A stretch of DNA of 64,000 bases from DASPJQ01 sp035299065 (GCA_035299065.1 DATGXI010000073.1:41634-105633), one strand, 5' to 3'. Counted from the first letter of the stretch, positions 44,749 to 54,595 are shown. Numbers and translations are program-made. Notes: generated by a model not told the origin, from the letters alone.

Positions 44749-45183
44749 TTAACAGGCAATTTTGTTTACCCTGTTGGCATGCCTTCCTCCTTCAAATTCG
44801 GTTTCCAGGAAAGCATCCACGGCCTTTAACGCCTCATTGGTTTCAATAAACCTTGCGGGTAGTGCTATTATGTTGGCGTTGTTATGCTGGCGGGCCAGTT
44901 TGGCTATTTCAGCCGTCCAGCATAAAGCTGATCGTATTTGTGCATATTTGTTAGCCGTCATATTAATACCGTTTCCACTTCCACATATCAGTATACCTAT
45001 ATGTGTACCATCGGCAACAACCGCTTTACTTACACTATGTGCAAAATCAGGGTAGTCAACACTATCGCTGGTATTGGTTCCATGGTTATTTACCTTAAAA
45101 CCTTTACTTTCAAGGTGCTTTATTATAACTTGCTTTAAATCAACACCTGCATGGTCGCAGCCTATATCAATTGTATGTTTCAT
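44749..45183 (-). CDS. rpiB: Ribose-5-phosphate isomerase B
   Basis: This 144-residue sugar-phosphate isomerase interconverts ribulose-5-phosphate and ribose-5-phosphate. DIGCDHAGVDLKQ lies at the N-terminus and ICGSGNGINMTANK holds the catalytic Cys, followed by LARQHNNANIIALPARF. It is alone on its strand with a TACTTTTG box 23 bp upstream. Confidence 0.95.
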   Translation of the reverse strand: MKHTIDIGCDHAGVDLKQVIIKHLESKGFKVNNHGTNTSDSVDYPDFAHSVSKAVVADGTHIGILICGSGNGINMTANKYAQIRSALCWTAEIAKLARQHNNANIIALPARFIETNEALKAVDAFLETEFEGGRHANRVNKIAC

Positions 45184-45595
45184 AAACGGGATGTTAAAAA
45201 GGTCTTCAAAAGTAGGTATTAAGCCTGTTAATTACGAATTATACAGTTAAAAACTTTTCAAACAATAAACCGGTTTAGTTGGATGAGCTGTCTGTTATAA
45301 AAAATTAGTCACGTACCGCATATTTCTATTAGCAATTATTAGGACTTACTGGGCTGAAATTAACACCAAAAAATATTATTTTTATTAAAGTTTAGTGTGT
45401 GGCAAAACAATGTTAAATTTGTTCAAATCGCATTAATAATTTGCCTTTCAATAAACTAAAAAACAAATGCTTGTTCATAAAGTGTAATAAGTGTAATAAA
45501 CAAACGTTATAATACAAATTTGTACACCGAATTAACACTATAATAATAGCATTAAATTTTTTAAAAATAGTTTTATTATAAATTAATAAAGGAAA
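45184..45595. other. AT-rich region between rpiB and the MORN operon
   Basis: These 412 bp hold no convincing gene. They contain the rpiB promoter (45214-45207), a TAAATTTG box on the plus strand (45414-45421), a 12-bp palindrome TACAAATTTGTA (45513-45524) and two copies of AGTGTAATA (around 45480-45500). The operon start is probably in the right part, giving a leader of 80 to 180 nt. Confidence 0.6.
45207..45214 (-). promoter_or_regulatory. rpiB -7 box (TACTTTTG)
   Basis: A perfect TAnnTTTG match lies 23 bp upstream of the rpiB start, identical to the box in front of the SAM-I leader. Confidence 0.45.
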
Positions 45596-47185
45596 GTGAT
45601 CATCGTGGTTGATAAGGCAAATCATAAAAAAATATTTTTTTTAAGTATACTTTTTTGTTTTAATTCGCTGCTCGGCTTAAAAGCACAGCAGGTTAATGAA
45701 AATGGGTACAATGTATTTTATTACCCCAGCGGAAAAAAATTAAGTGAAGGCAGTCTCAAAAACGGCAAGCCTGAAGGTTATTGGAAAACCTATTATGAAA
45801 ACGGGAAGTTAAAAACCGAAGGAAACCGCAAAAACCATGAGCTGGACAGTACCTGGAAATTTTATACTGAAAAGGGAATCATTACCTCAGAAATAAGTTA
45901 TAAGACGGGAAAAAAGAACGGTATTACCAAAACGTATAATGAAAAAGGTGTGCTTGTAAGTGAAGAAATGTTTTTTAATAACATTAAACAAGGCAAGGCA
46001 ACTTATTTTTATGAAACGGGTGAACCTAAAATGCAGGTAGCGTTTGACAATGGCGTTGAAACCGGTACAGCTTATGAGTTTGGTAAGGATGGGCGCATAA
46101 TAACCATACAGGAATACAAAGGTGCCCGTTTAATGGAAAGCCAGGAAGTAAACCGTGTTGATGAAAATGGGAATAAGATTGGGAAATGGATAGAATATTA
46201 TGGCGACAGTAAAACAAAAATAAAGTCAGAAACAAATTACCGTGCAGGTGTAAAAGAAGGTGTTTCCAAAGAATATGATGAGAATGGAAACCTCCTGAAA
46301 CTGGAACAGTTTGAAAACGGTATTGTAAATGACAGCGCACAGGAATTTGTTTTCATTGATATTCGTACGGTGTTTCACGAGAACGGTACACCAAAATTAG
46401 TGGGTGGTTATGCCAACAATAAAAAACAAGGCATTTTCAGGGAATATGATAGCAATGGTGACAGTGCAAAAGTCATTAATTCTTTTATTTATGACCAGGA
46501 TATAATGCTGAGCGAAGGTATTATTGATAATTCGGGTGTATACCGTGGCCCGTGGAAAATTTATTATACAACAGGCGAGTTAAAAGAAGAGGGTGAATAT
46601 CTAGATGGAGTAAAAGAAGGTGAATGGAAATATTATTACAGAAACGGAGCCATTGAGCAAAAAGGAAAATATGTAAAAGGAAAAATTCATGGTCCCTGGT
46701 ATTGGTTTTATACCAATGGTAAAAAACACCGTGAAGAAACGTACCGCTACGGTAAAGAAGAAGGCATTACAACAGAATATGACTCGGTAGGAAATGTAAT
46801 TACCCGTGGTGAATATTTAGCCGGTTTAAAGGATGGTGAGTGGTATTATGACTTAGGTGATCACATTGAAAAAGGGCGTTATGCAGGTGGTGACCGTGAG
46901 GCTGAATGGGTGTATATTTATAAGGACAATGGACAAACAGCCTTTAAAGGAAAATATAAAAATGGATTGGCTGAAGGCAAACATGTATATTATCAAAAAA
47001 ACGGAAAACCCGATATGCAGGGTAAATATAAAAATGGGCTAAAGCACGGTGAGTGGACAAAATTTGACGAACGTGGGTTTGTTGATTTTGTCATTACATA
47101 TAAAAACGGTGTTGAAGTTGAGTATGATGGTGAACGTATAAAAAAGAAGGGCGAACGAACCGAAGTGAATACAACGTTTGAATGA
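45596..47185 (+). CDS. Secreted MORN-variant repeat protein
   Basis: This 529-residue protein has a signal peptide ending LKAQ and consists of about twenty MORN_2-type repeats of roughly 23 residues, such as YWKTYYENGKLKTEG, IHGPWYWFYTNGKKHREET and KNGLAEGKHVYYQKNGKPD. No ATG exists near the 5' end; GTG 45596 is used here, GTG 45605 is also possible and is better spaced from AAAGGAAA. Repeat proteins of this kind are annotated as YwqK-like; some act as surface or signalling scaffolds. Its stop overlaps the next gene by 4 bp (ATGA), so it is coupled to a histidine kinase, and may be its sensory partner. Confidence 0.82.
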   Translation: MIIVVDKANHKKIFFLSILFCFNSLLGLKAQQVNENGYNVFYYPSGKKLSEGSLKNGKPEGYWKTYYENGKLKTEGNRKNHELDSTWKFYTEKGIITSEISYKTGKKNGITKTYNEKGVLVSEEMFFNNIKQGKATYFYETGEPKMQVAFDNGVETGTAYEFGKDGRIITIQEYKGARLMESQEVNRVDENGNKIGKWIEYYGDSKTKIKSETNYRAGVKEGVSKEYDENGNLLKLEQFENGIVNDSAQEFVFIDIRTVFHENGTPKLVGGYANNKKQGIFREYDSNGDSAKVINSFIYDQDIMLSEGIIDNSGVYRGPWKIYYTTGELKEEGEYLDGVKEGEWKYYYRNGAIEQKGKYVKGKIHGPWYWFYTNGKKHREETYRYGKEEGITTEYDSVGNVITRGEYLAGLKDGEWYYDLGDHIEKGRYAGGDREAEWVYIYKDNGQTAFKGKYKNGLAEGKHVYYQKNGKPDMQGKYKNGLKHGEWTKFDERGFVDFVITYKNGVEVEYDGERIKKKGERTEVNTTFE

Positions 47186-50100
47186 TGAAACTGGCTGAAG
47201 TTTATAAACAAGTACTTGAAAATACTGACCAGATTGTATTCACCACTGACAATAAACTAGTCATACAGGATTGGAATAAAACCGCCCAAACTGTATTGAC
47301 AAAAATAGGACTTTTAAAAGGCAAATCGGTTATCTCATTTTTAGCTTCTGATAAAACTATATCGCGCAATAGCTTATTAAATAACAAAAAGGTAAAACTG
47401 GTTCTTTCAGGAAAAACAAAAAACAATGCAGTTGTACTGGAAGGGAAACATTTGCCTTTAGGCACAAAAAAACTACCCGCACATTTATTTATTTTAAAAC
47501 AACGGTTTGACCAGATTGAATTGGTTGAAGAGGGAAAACGCATTAAAAACATTGATCCCCTTGAAAAAATACTTCAAAATGTAGACATTGTTTTTTACCG
47601 CGTTAAAGTAGATGAATCCGGTAAAAAAAATCTGTTTTTTATATCAAAACATGTTAGCGATGTTTTTGGTTTATCGTATAACGAATACCTTTCCAGTATG
47701 AAAAACGGGAAAATTCTCCAGTATTTTCACAAAGAGGATTATCCCAAAATAATAAAAACAAACAAAGACATTTTTGAAAACAAAAAATCGTCACAGGTTA
47801 TTTACCGTTTTTACAACCGTAAAAAGAAAAAATATATCTGGATAGAGGAAAAGGGCTACCCGGTTTTAAACAGCAAGGGAAAACTGGTTGAAATGTATGG
47901 CATTGCCAGGGATATAAATGATCGTATTGAAAGTGAAATTACCCTTAACCATACGGCCGGTTTTTATAAAAGTATTATTGAAGACAACCTTGCAGGTTAC
48001 TATCGTGTGAACAAGGATAGTAAAGTGATTGAGGCCAATAAATCATTTGCTCAAATTTTAGGGTTTAAATCAAAGGAAGAAGTTATTGGTAAAAAGTTGC
48101 AAAAATTGTATAAAACCACCTCTGACGATGATTTTATAGAGAAAATAATTTTACGCAAAAAACTCATAAACCATGAGAGTGAAGTAAAATTATTGAACGG
48201 TAAAGCAAAGCATTTTTTAGAAAACACTTCGTATTTTAAAAACAACCGTACAGGGGAAGAATACATTGAAGGAACCATATTTGATATAACCGAATTTAAG
48301 AATATTCAAAATGCGTTAAAAGAGAGCGAAATCAAATATAAAAAATTATTTGACGAAAACCTTGTGGGTGTTTTCAGGACCAATACAACCGGACATATTT
48401 ACGATTGCAACCAGTCATTTGTTGAAATATTTGGATTTAAAAACAAACGCGAACTTTTAAAACGCGAGGCTGTTGATCTTTATTTTACTAAAAAAGACAG
48501 GCAAAACTACCTGCGTGATTTGCGTCAAAGGGGAATTTTAAAAAATTATGAGCTTCACCAGCGAAAATTTAACGGGAATCCCATGTGGGTGCTGGCCAAT
48601 GTTGAATTGGTAAAAACCGGCAAAGAAGAAATCATACAAGGAACCCTTATTGATATAACTGCGCAAAAAATAACCAACGACAAACTTATTCAAAACGTTG
48701 ATAAATACCGAAAACTTTTTGAAAACGCCAGTGACGCTATTTTGATTGTGAAGGAGTGGAAAATTATTGATTGTAATGAAATTTCCACTAGGCTTTTAAG
48801 GGCAAACAAAAAACAACTTATTGGTAAAAAATTCTCGGACCTTATAGCTTATACTGATCTTGACAAAGATCAAAAGAAAATGTATGAAACTATTTTTGTA
48901 AAAAAAGAAGCGTCAAGAAATAAAGTGTATGAATGTGTTTTAAAAGATTTAAAAGGCGAGAAAAAAATTGTGGAAATAGCGGTATCAATGGTTACCGAAA
49001 ACGAAGAAGACACATATCAGTTAATAATTCATGATAATACAAAGCAAATACAGGAGCAAAAGGAACTGGAACGGAGTAAAGAAAATTTTGAAAACCTGAT
49101 TGAGTTTTCACCAGACGGAAACATCATAATTTTCCAGGAGAAAGTGATTTTTACCAATGTGGCGGCCACCCGTATACTGGGGCTAAAGAATAAAAAAGAA
49201 CTTATAAACAAAAACATTGCATCGTTTTTTGTTCCAAGGCAGCAGCCTGAAATAAATAAACTCATTCAGTTTGTAAACTTAAAAAAAACAAATACGCGTT
49301 TTTATGAGTACCAGTTAAGCGGCAAGGGTAAAAAGCCGTTAGATGTGGGCATACAATTAACAAGTTTAAAATACGGTGGATTGGATTGTGTGAACATGAT
49401 CATGTATGATCTTGGATTAAAGAAACAACTTGCACAACAGGAATTAAGGGCCAATATTGCCGAGGAAACCAATAAAAAACTGGCGCGCGAGATCAATGAG
49501 CACAAAAAAACACAGGACAAGCTGTCGGACCAAATAGCCATGACACAGGCTTTGCTGGAAGGTTCGCAAAACGTACTGATATACACAATAAACAAGGGGT
49601 TTGAAATAACTTCGTATAACTCCATTTTTGATAAAACCGCCAGGCAAATTTTTGGCTTCGATTTAAGGTCCACCCGTAATTTTAAATCGTTTATTGACAA
49701 GGTAATTACTGAAGACGACCGGGCTGTCATGTATGAGCGTTTCAAGCTGGCATTTAAAGGCGAATCTGTCAGGCTTGAAGGACCCCTGCAAACCAAAAAA
49801 GGGGGAGTTGTGTGGATAGAAACCTTTATTAACCCCATAAAAAAAGGTGGTAAAGTGGTGGAGGTTTCATGCATTAGCACCGACATTACCGATAAAAAGC
49901 ATAAAAACGAGGAATTAAGGCACTCGCTTAAGGAGAAGGAGGTTTTGTTGAAAGAAGTGCATCACCGCGTTAAAAACAACCTGCAAATCATTTCAAGCAT
50001 CTTAAACCTGCAAACCTCGTTTAGCAACGATGCCAAAGTGAATGAAATTCTGCGCGAAAGCCAAAACCGTGTAAAATCAATGGCCTATCTGCATGAATCA

Positions 50101-50538
50101 TTGTATCAAAATAAAAACTTCAGTTTTATCAATTTCTCGGATTATTTAATAAATTTGTCGAAGAACCTGGTTCATTCATACTACATATCGGCCAGTTCGG
50201 TTGAATTGAAGTTGAATGTTGATAAGGTGGATTTAAACCTGGACCAGGCCATTCCCTGCGGGTTGATTGTTAACGAGTTATTAACCAATGCCGTAAAATA
50301 CGCTTTTGCTGACAGCGCAAAAAGCAGCATTATCAGCATTAAAGTGACTGAAAAAAAGGGCATAGTGGAAATAGATGTGGCTGATAACGGGGTTGGTTTG
50401 CCAAAAGACTTTGATGTTAATAAAACCAATACCTTAGGATTACAACTTGTAAGTACCTTAACCGAGCAATTGGACGGTAAATTAACGGTGATGAATGATG
50501 GTGGAGCAAGGTTTATGATAACGTTTAAGAAAATATAA
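47182..50538 (+). CDS. Soluble multi-PAS histidine kinase (HisKA_2 type)
   Basis: This 1118-residue kinase has no membrane helix or signal peptide. It contains about seven PAS domains in a row (roughly residues 1-110, 128-250, 256-377, 378-498, 500-620, 625-745 and 775-910), then the HisKA_2 phosphoacceptor motif HHRVKNN with His927/His928, and a HATPase_c domain (CGLIVNELLTNAVKYA and VADNGVGLPKD). Each PAS has its own FGFK- or ILGLK-type loop. It lies between the MORN protein and a LytTR regulator, forming a complete signalling operon. Two adjacent ATGs (47182 and 47185) are possible starts. Confidence 0.9.
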   Translation: MMKLAEVYKQVLENTDQIVFTTDNKLVIQDWNKTAQTVLTKIGLLKGKSVISFLASDKTISRNSLLNNKKVKLVLSGKTKNNAVVLEGKHLPLGTKKLPAHLFILKQRFDQIELVEEGKRIKNIDPLEKILQNVDIVFYRVKVDESGKKNLFFISKHVSDVFGLSYNEYLSSMKNGKILQYFHKEDYPKIIKTNKDIFENKKSSQVIYRFYNRKKKKYIWIEEKGYPVLNSKGKLVEMYGIARDINDRIESEITLNHTAGFYKSIIEDNLAGYYRVNKDSKVIEANKSFAQILGFKSKEEVIGKKLQKLYKTTSDDDFIEKIILRKKLINHESEVKLLNGKAKHFLENTSYFKNNRTGEEYIEGTIFDITEFKNIQNALKESEIKYKKLFDENLVGVFRTNTTGHIYDCNQSFVEIFGFKNKRELLKREAVDLYFTKKDRQNYLRDLRQRGILKNYELHQRKFNGNPMWVLANVELVKTGKEEIIQGTLIDITAQKITNDKLIQNVDKYRKLFENASDAILIVKEWKIIDCNEISTRLLRANKKQLIGKKFSDLIAYTDLDKDQKKMYETIFVKKEASRNKVYECVLKDLKGEKKIVEIAVSMVTENEEDTYQLIIHDNTKQIQEQKELERSKENFENLIEFSPDGNIIIFQEKVIFTNVAATRILGLKNKKELINKNIASFFVPRQQPEINKLIQFVNLKKTNTRFYEYQLSGKGKKPLDVGIQLTSLKYGGLDCVNMIMYDLGLKKQLAQQELRANIAEETNKKLAREINEHKKTQDKLSDQIAMTQALLEGSQNVLIYTINKGFEITSYNSIFDKTARQIFGFDLRSTRNFKSFIDKVITEDDRAVMYERFKLAFKGESVRLEGPLQTKKGGVVWIETFINPIKKGGKVVEVSCISTDITDKKHKNEELRHSLKEKEVLLKEVHHRVKNNLQIISSILNLQTSFSNDAKVNEILRESQNRVKSMAYLHESLYQNKNFSFINFSDYLINLSKNLVHSYYISASSVELKLNVDKVDLNLDQAIPCGLIVNELLTNAVKYAFADSAKSSIISIKVTEKKGIVEIDVADNGVGLPKDFDVNKTNTLGLQLVSTLTEQLDGKLTVMNDGGARFMITFKKI

Positions 50539-50545
50539 AAAGACC

Positions 50546-51298
50546 ATGTCAAAGACAAACGTACTCGTTGTAGAAGACGAGAGCATAGTAGCCAAAGATA
50601 TACAGCAAAGCTTAACCAAGCTTGGTTACAATGTAATTGGCACAGCTTCTACAGGCGAGAAAGCCATATCACTTGCCGAAGAATTTATACCGGACATTGT
50701 ACTGATGGACATTATGCTAAAAGGCGGTATGAATGGTATTGATACGGCTGCGCAAATTAAAGAAAAGCTATCCATACCCGTTATTTTCCTTACTGCTTAT
50801 GCTGATGAAGGAACGCTTGCCAAAGCAAAAGTAACCGAACCATACGGATACATAATTAAACCCTTTAAAGAAATTGATCTTCACACGTCAATTGAAATGG
50901 CGCTTTACAAGCACAAAAAAGAATCGGAGATTTTAAAGGAGCGCGAGATTTTATATTCGATAATAGAGAATAAAGAATCGAAGGATTTTATTTTCGTAAA
51001 ATCAAACTCTCGCCTGGTAAAATTAAACACAAAAGAAATTTACTACATTGAGGCATTAAAAGATTACGTGGTCATTAATACACTGAATACACGTTATACC
51101 GTTCACAGTACCATGAAGGACATTGAACGTAAAATGCCATCAAGCGAGTTTTTGCGCGTGCACCGTTCATTTATTGTACGCATTGATAAGATTGCAAGCC
51201 TTGAATTGCCCAATATTATTCTTGAAAACGATAAAAAAATTATACCGGTTGGTGGTTCGTATAAGGATGAACTTATCAGCAAACTGAACATGGTTTAG
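50546..51298 (+). CDS. LytTR-type response regulator
   Basis: This 250-residue protein has a receiver domain (residues 1-120) with phospho-acceptor Asp55 in IVLMDIMLKGG and Lys in YIIKPFK, and a C-terminal LytTR DNA-binding domain (about 148-250, FIFVKSNSRLVKLN, EALKDYVVINT, LRVHRSFIVRI). It starts 7 bp after the kinase gene and is its obvious partner. LytTR regulators usually bind direct repeats upstream of envelope genes. A strong terminator follows 29 bp after the stop. Confidence 0.93.
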   Translation: MSKTNVLVVEDESIVAKDIQQSLTKLGYNVIGTASTGEKAISLAEEFIPDIVLMDIMLKGGMNGIDTAAQIKEKLSIPVIFLTAYADEGTLAKAKVTEPYGYIIKPFKEIDLHTSIEMALYKHKKESEILKEREILYSIIENKESKDFIFVKSNSRLVKLNTKEIYYIEALKDYVVINTLNTRYTVHSTMKDIERKMPSSEFLRVHRSFIVRIDKIASLELPNIILENDKKIIPVGGSYKDELISKLNMV

Positions 51299-51327
51299 GA
51301 GATTCTCAGCTGGATAAAAAAATTTTG

Positions 51328-51349
51328 AAGCGGCCACGGCCGCTTTTTT
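51328..51349. terminator. GC-rich bidirectional terminator (copy A)
   Basis: AAGCGGCC-AC-GGCCGCTT with following T-tract ends the response regulator operon and, read in reverse, the small gene ending at 51354. Copy B is nearly identical. Confidence 0.88.
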
Positions 51350-51353
51350 ATTT

Positions 51354-51716
51354 TTACACCATGGGGCCGCGATTTTGTTCCTTTGATTGGATGTAACCTT
51401 CAAGAAAAGCAATACGCCTTAAAAACTTATCTTCGTCTTCATGATTTGTTGAACCACGATCGACCGAAGGATTTATAATTCCTGTCCATGTAAGAATGGT
51501 AAGCAATGTAAAAACAACAGCACCTGTAACAAGTAAGATAAAACGCAAATCATCGTAAAAACAGCATGCAGTGCTACAAAAAATTACACCAAACCCCCAC
51601 CAAAAAATCCAATGGCTCCTGCGAAAATTAAAATGTGTTTTTTTGAGGTCATACAATTCTTTTTTGGCCTCAACAAGGTTTACAGGAGCGTCATCGTATT
51701 TTTCAGGAGGTAACAT
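51354..51716 (-). CDS. Small two-TM membrane protein between twin terminators
   Basis: This 120-residue protein has a cytosolic N-terminus with LVEAKKELYDLKKTHFNFRR, two membrane helices (about 37-53 and 58-80) and a charged C-terminus (DEDKFLRRIAFLEGYIQSKE). I do not recognise the family. It has its own -7 box 8 bp upstream and is framed by two near-identical terminators, so it is an isolated transcription unit. Confidence 0.7.
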   Translation of the reverse strand: MLPPEKYDDAPVNLVEAKKELYDLKKTHFNFRRSHWIFWWGFGVIFCSTACCFYDDLRFILLVTGAVVFTLLTILTWTGIINPSVDRGSTNHEDEDKFLRRIAFLEGYIQSKEQNRGPMV

Positions 51717-51723
51717 GTTATTG

Positions 51724-51731
51724 CAAAAATA
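51724..51731 (-). promoter_or_regulatory. TATTTTTG -7 box directly before a start codon
   Basis: On the minus strand TATTTTTG ends 7 bp before the ATG at 51716. As with 3719-3726, the transcript would be leaderless or nearly so. Confidence 0.45.
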
Positions 51732-51752
51732 ACACCTGGGCTTAAAAAAAAT

Positions 51753-51778
51753 AAAAAAAGCGGCCCCGGCCGCTTTTT
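51753..51778. terminator. GC-rich bidirectional terminator (copy B)
   Basis: AAGCGGCC-CC-GGCCGCTT lies 34 bp beyond the stop of the T9SS gene ending at 51812 and matches copy A except in one loop base. A-tract and T-tract are on the respective sides. Confidence 0.85.
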
Positions 51779-51811
51779 ATTTATCAAATGGCACCGAGGC
51801 CTTTTTTCTCA

Positions 51812-53356
51812 TCAACGCACAATAATTTTATGGGAACCCTTAGCCAGTTTTCCATCAAACAGACGCAAAAAATAAACACCAGGCGCAAGATCGGCTGTTG
51901 TAATAAGGCTTTGACCCTGCTGAATAAGATCTGATCTTAAAACGGCTCCATTTGCGTTATACAGCATGTATGAGCCTGCGCTCATATTGTTTGTATTGAT
52001 GGTTATTGTTTCACCGGCCGTAACGGGGTTTGGATAAATAGCAACCTCCGCTTGAAATAAAGACGCTGCTTCACCAAGGGTAATTTCATTTGAACCACAA
52101 TAAAAGTCATGTGAATAGGAGGTAACAGCAAATAAACTGGTAACCGATGGAATTGCTCCCGGCCCGCTATTAAAATTAATGTCGCTGGTATAATCACCCT
52201 CGTTTATAGCAAGGTCATATGAGCCGTACGTAGCTGAAAAATCCATTTGACAAAAGGCAGTACTGGCGTTGAGCGAACGCAATATAAATTGTTTGTCAAC
52301 CCTGTCACCACAGGTAATAAGCAATTGGTTGTTCACCATATCAAAGCAATTGGAAGTTGTTTGCGCATTCATTACCTCGGTCCAGAATATATACCCCGTC
52401 ATGTTTAATGAGGCGTCAAAATCAGCTATGGTCAATGGTCCGCCATTGCCTGTTACCCGAATATTGCCACCGGGCAGTTCAACTATGTTTTCAGGAACAA
52501 AGGAGTGAATGTTTAGCGAATCGAAATAAAACCTATAATCAAGTATTGCTCCCAGCGAATCAATTTTCAACAGGAAAATACCACTCCGGTAAAGGCTCAT
52601 GTTTTCTCCGCGAAAACCAGCTATTAAATAATTCCCATCCGCTAAGCGCGTTATGCATTTTGCATGGCAATATGAATTGCCAAAATCATTCATGCGCTTT
52701 GTCCAGTTGAGGTTTCCTGTTGGCGAAACACAAACCATGAATACATCCGAATCAGCCTTACCGGTGCAAATAACACCGCCATCACCTGTAAGGATAAGAT
52801 CAAAACCAGGATTTTTTTCAGTCACAAAATCAATGTCAAATGTACGGCTCCATACTGCACTGCCTGTTATACCATCCAATTTATACAAATGCGTTTTTTC
52901 ATAGGTTGACGAAAGCGCGTATATGTTGCCATTCCCGTCAGGCATTAAACGCGGACTACCATACGAACTGAAACCGGTTTTATCAAGATCAACCGACCAG
53001 GAGAAATTTCCCATCGAATCGGTTTTTAAAAGCGTATAATACGAATAGCTTGTTGGGTCTTCGGCCAAAAAATAAAGCGACTTGTTCTCGTCTTCGGCCA
53101 CATCAACAATGGCTTTTATGTGCCCGGCTGACTCCTGGCGCGTCCATTTAACTGTTCCGTTGTTGTTGTAACGTACGGCATAATTAACATAGGATCCACC
53201 GGCATAATATTTACCGGTAACAATATACCCGTTTTCAAGTAATTTACTGGCGCCTGCTTCCATTAAACTGTCAGGTGCGTAACTAAATGACTTAATGGTT
53301 TGTGAGAAGCTGTAAGAGCTTAATAAGTACAACAGGGCGAATAGACTTTTTTTCAT
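51812..53356 (-). CDS. Beta-propeller-like protein, T9SS type A cargo
   Basis: From ATG 53356 the protein is 514 residues, with a signal peptide ending SFSQ. The central part has repeated propeller-like blades (ENGYIVTGKYYAGGSYVNYA, DGNGNIYALSSTYEK, TGDGGVICTGKADSDVFM, DGNYLIAGFRGENMSL). The C-terminus is a type A sorting domain (YPNPVTAGETITINTNNM, then LAPGVYFLRLFDG). I recognise no specific activity; surface display is indicated. The frame upstream of 53356 begins with GTG and is not supported. Confidence 0.83.
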   Translation of the reverse strand: MKKSLFALLYLLSSYSFSQTIKSFSYAPDSLMEAGASKLLENGYIVTGKYYAGGSYVNYAVRYNNNGTVKWTRQESAGHIKAIVDVAEDENKSLYFLAEDPTSYSYYTLLKTDSMGNFSWSVDLDKTGFSSYGSPRLMPDGNGNIYALSSTYEKTHLYKLDGITGSAVWSRTFDIDFVTEKNPGFDLILTGDGGVICTGKADSDVFMVCVSPTGNLNWTKRMNDFGNSYCHAKCITRLADGNYLIAGFRGENMSLYRSGIFLLKIDSLGAILDYRFYFDSLNIHSFVPENIVELPGGNIRVTGNGGPLTIADFDASLNMTGYIFWTEVMNAQTTSNCFDMVNNQLLITCGDRVDKQFILRSLNASTAFCQMDFSATYGSYDLAINEGDYTSDINFNSGPGAIPSVTSLFAVTSYSHDFYCGSNEITLGEAASLFQAEVAIYPNPVTAGETITINTNNMSAGSYMLYNANGAVLRSDLIQQGQSLITTADLAPGVYFLRLFDGKLAKGSHKIIVR

Positions 53357-53463
53357 AACGTTTTTTGTTTTGATCAAAAGTATACCCGGCACTAGAACGA
53401 TTAAAGAGACTTAACTCCTACTTCATGCAAGTGTAAGATTTCAGGAATTTTTGTAAAAAAACG

Positions 53464-54126
53464 CTAACGGAACTTTTTGGGTAGTATGCTGTCGGTTACC
53501 AACACGTCTTCCGGGTCAAGCACGGTGTATTTGGAAAACAAAAAGTTACGGGTTACCGTTGTATCATACATGTTTTCCACACTGTTGTAAAACAACCGGT
53601 CTTCGCGACTAAAGGCTTTAACGGTTTCAGCAGCGTCCTGGAACAGCCAGGTTGTTTTCCGGTAAACATCACCTGCATCACCAAAGTCTTCGGCCAGTTC
53701 ACGGTAAAAATACAGCGAATCGCGGTTGAGGTTATACACATATAACTTAATGGCCGTTGACGAATATTCGCCTCCCATGCGTGCAATTATTCCCCAGTTC
53801 CACGGGCTGATTTTAAAACGGCTTACGGCATATACGGGTCTTGCCTTATCATATGAAGGGGCAATGTATGCAGGAAAAAGGGCTATTTGCGCACTGTCCA
53901 GTTTAATGCCTTTGAACGGGTAGTTATCATTTTCCAGTTCAATGGAATTAGAATAAATTTTTAAGGTATCGGTTTTTAAGTAAATCCACGGAAAAAGCTG
54001 TACCAGTTTTTTTTGGTTGGACACATGCGTTGGATAAGGACGTTTTATGCCCGGTTTGTATTGCGAACAGGAATAAAAAAGAAGTAGCAGAAGCCCGAGC
54101 AGGTTATTCACGTTTCTTTTTTTCAT
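53464..54126 (-). CDS. Lipoprotein of unknown function
   Basis: This 220-residue protein has a lipobox LFYS-Cys20. The mature region is rich in aromatic and charged residues (KTDTLKIYSNSIELENDNYP) and has no motif I recognise. Its start overlaps the end of the upstream TonB-C gene by 23 bp, so the three genes are transcribed together. Confidence 0.65.
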   Translation of the reverse strand: MKKRNVNNLLGLLLLLFYSCSQYKPGIKRPYPTHVSNQKKLVQLFPWIYLKTDTLKIYSNSIELENDNYPFKGIKLDSAQIALFPAYIAPSYDKARPVYAVSRFKISPWNWGIIARMGGEYSSTAIKLYVYNLNRDSLYFYRELAEDFGDAGDVYRKTTWLFQDAAETVKAFSREDRLFYNSVENMYDTTVTRNFLFSKYTVLDPEDVLVTDSILPKKFR

Positions 54127-54595
54127 CGCGAAGTTTTCTTTTTTTCAACTCTAATTCAGTACAACTTATTTCAGTAAAGAAATCAGGATTATCGTCTTTT
54201 TGTGAAAACCTGAAATTAAACGGTAAAATAAATTTTGCATCAACCTTTTTTCCATTGGAGTCTTCTGAAGGGATCCACCTTGGCATAAATTCAAAAACAC
54301 TTAGGCAAATCGAATCAAAATCGGGCCTTAATCCGCGTTTTATTTTGGGTTTAACAACATTGCCTATGCTATCGATGGTGAATTCAATGAATACTTTTCC
54401 CTGAATTGAATCTTTGGAACCTGTTTCGGGATAACAAATAAATTCATGAAGAAAGGTTTGTAAAGCGACATTTCCACCGGGAAATTCAGCTACTTTAGGC
54501 ACCTCGCAACCAATAACCTTATCATTTGCCTGAGTAAACCCATTTTTTGAAGCAGAAATAATCAAGAGGATAGGTACTATAAAACCCAGTTTCAT
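54104..54595 (-). CDS. Exported TonB C-terminal-like protein (copy 2)
   Basis: This 163-residue protein has a signal peptide and a domain with the TonB-C pattern: PKVAEFPGGNVALQTFLHEF, then GKVFIEFTIDSIGNVVKPKI and LPFNFRFSQ. It lacks the usual membrane anchor and Pro-rich stalk of TonB, so it works as a free periplasmic domain. It overlaps the upstream paralogue by 4 bp (ATGA) and the downstream lipoprotein by 23 bp. Confidence 0.78.
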   Translation of the reverse strand: MKLGFIVPILLIISASKNGFTQANDKVIGCEVPKVAEFPGGNVALQTFLHEFICYPETGSKDSIQGKVFIEFTIDSIGNVVKPKIKRGLRPDFDSICLSVFEFMPRWIPSEDSNGKKVDAKFILPFNFRFSQKDDNPDFFTEISCTELELKKRKLRDEKKKRE

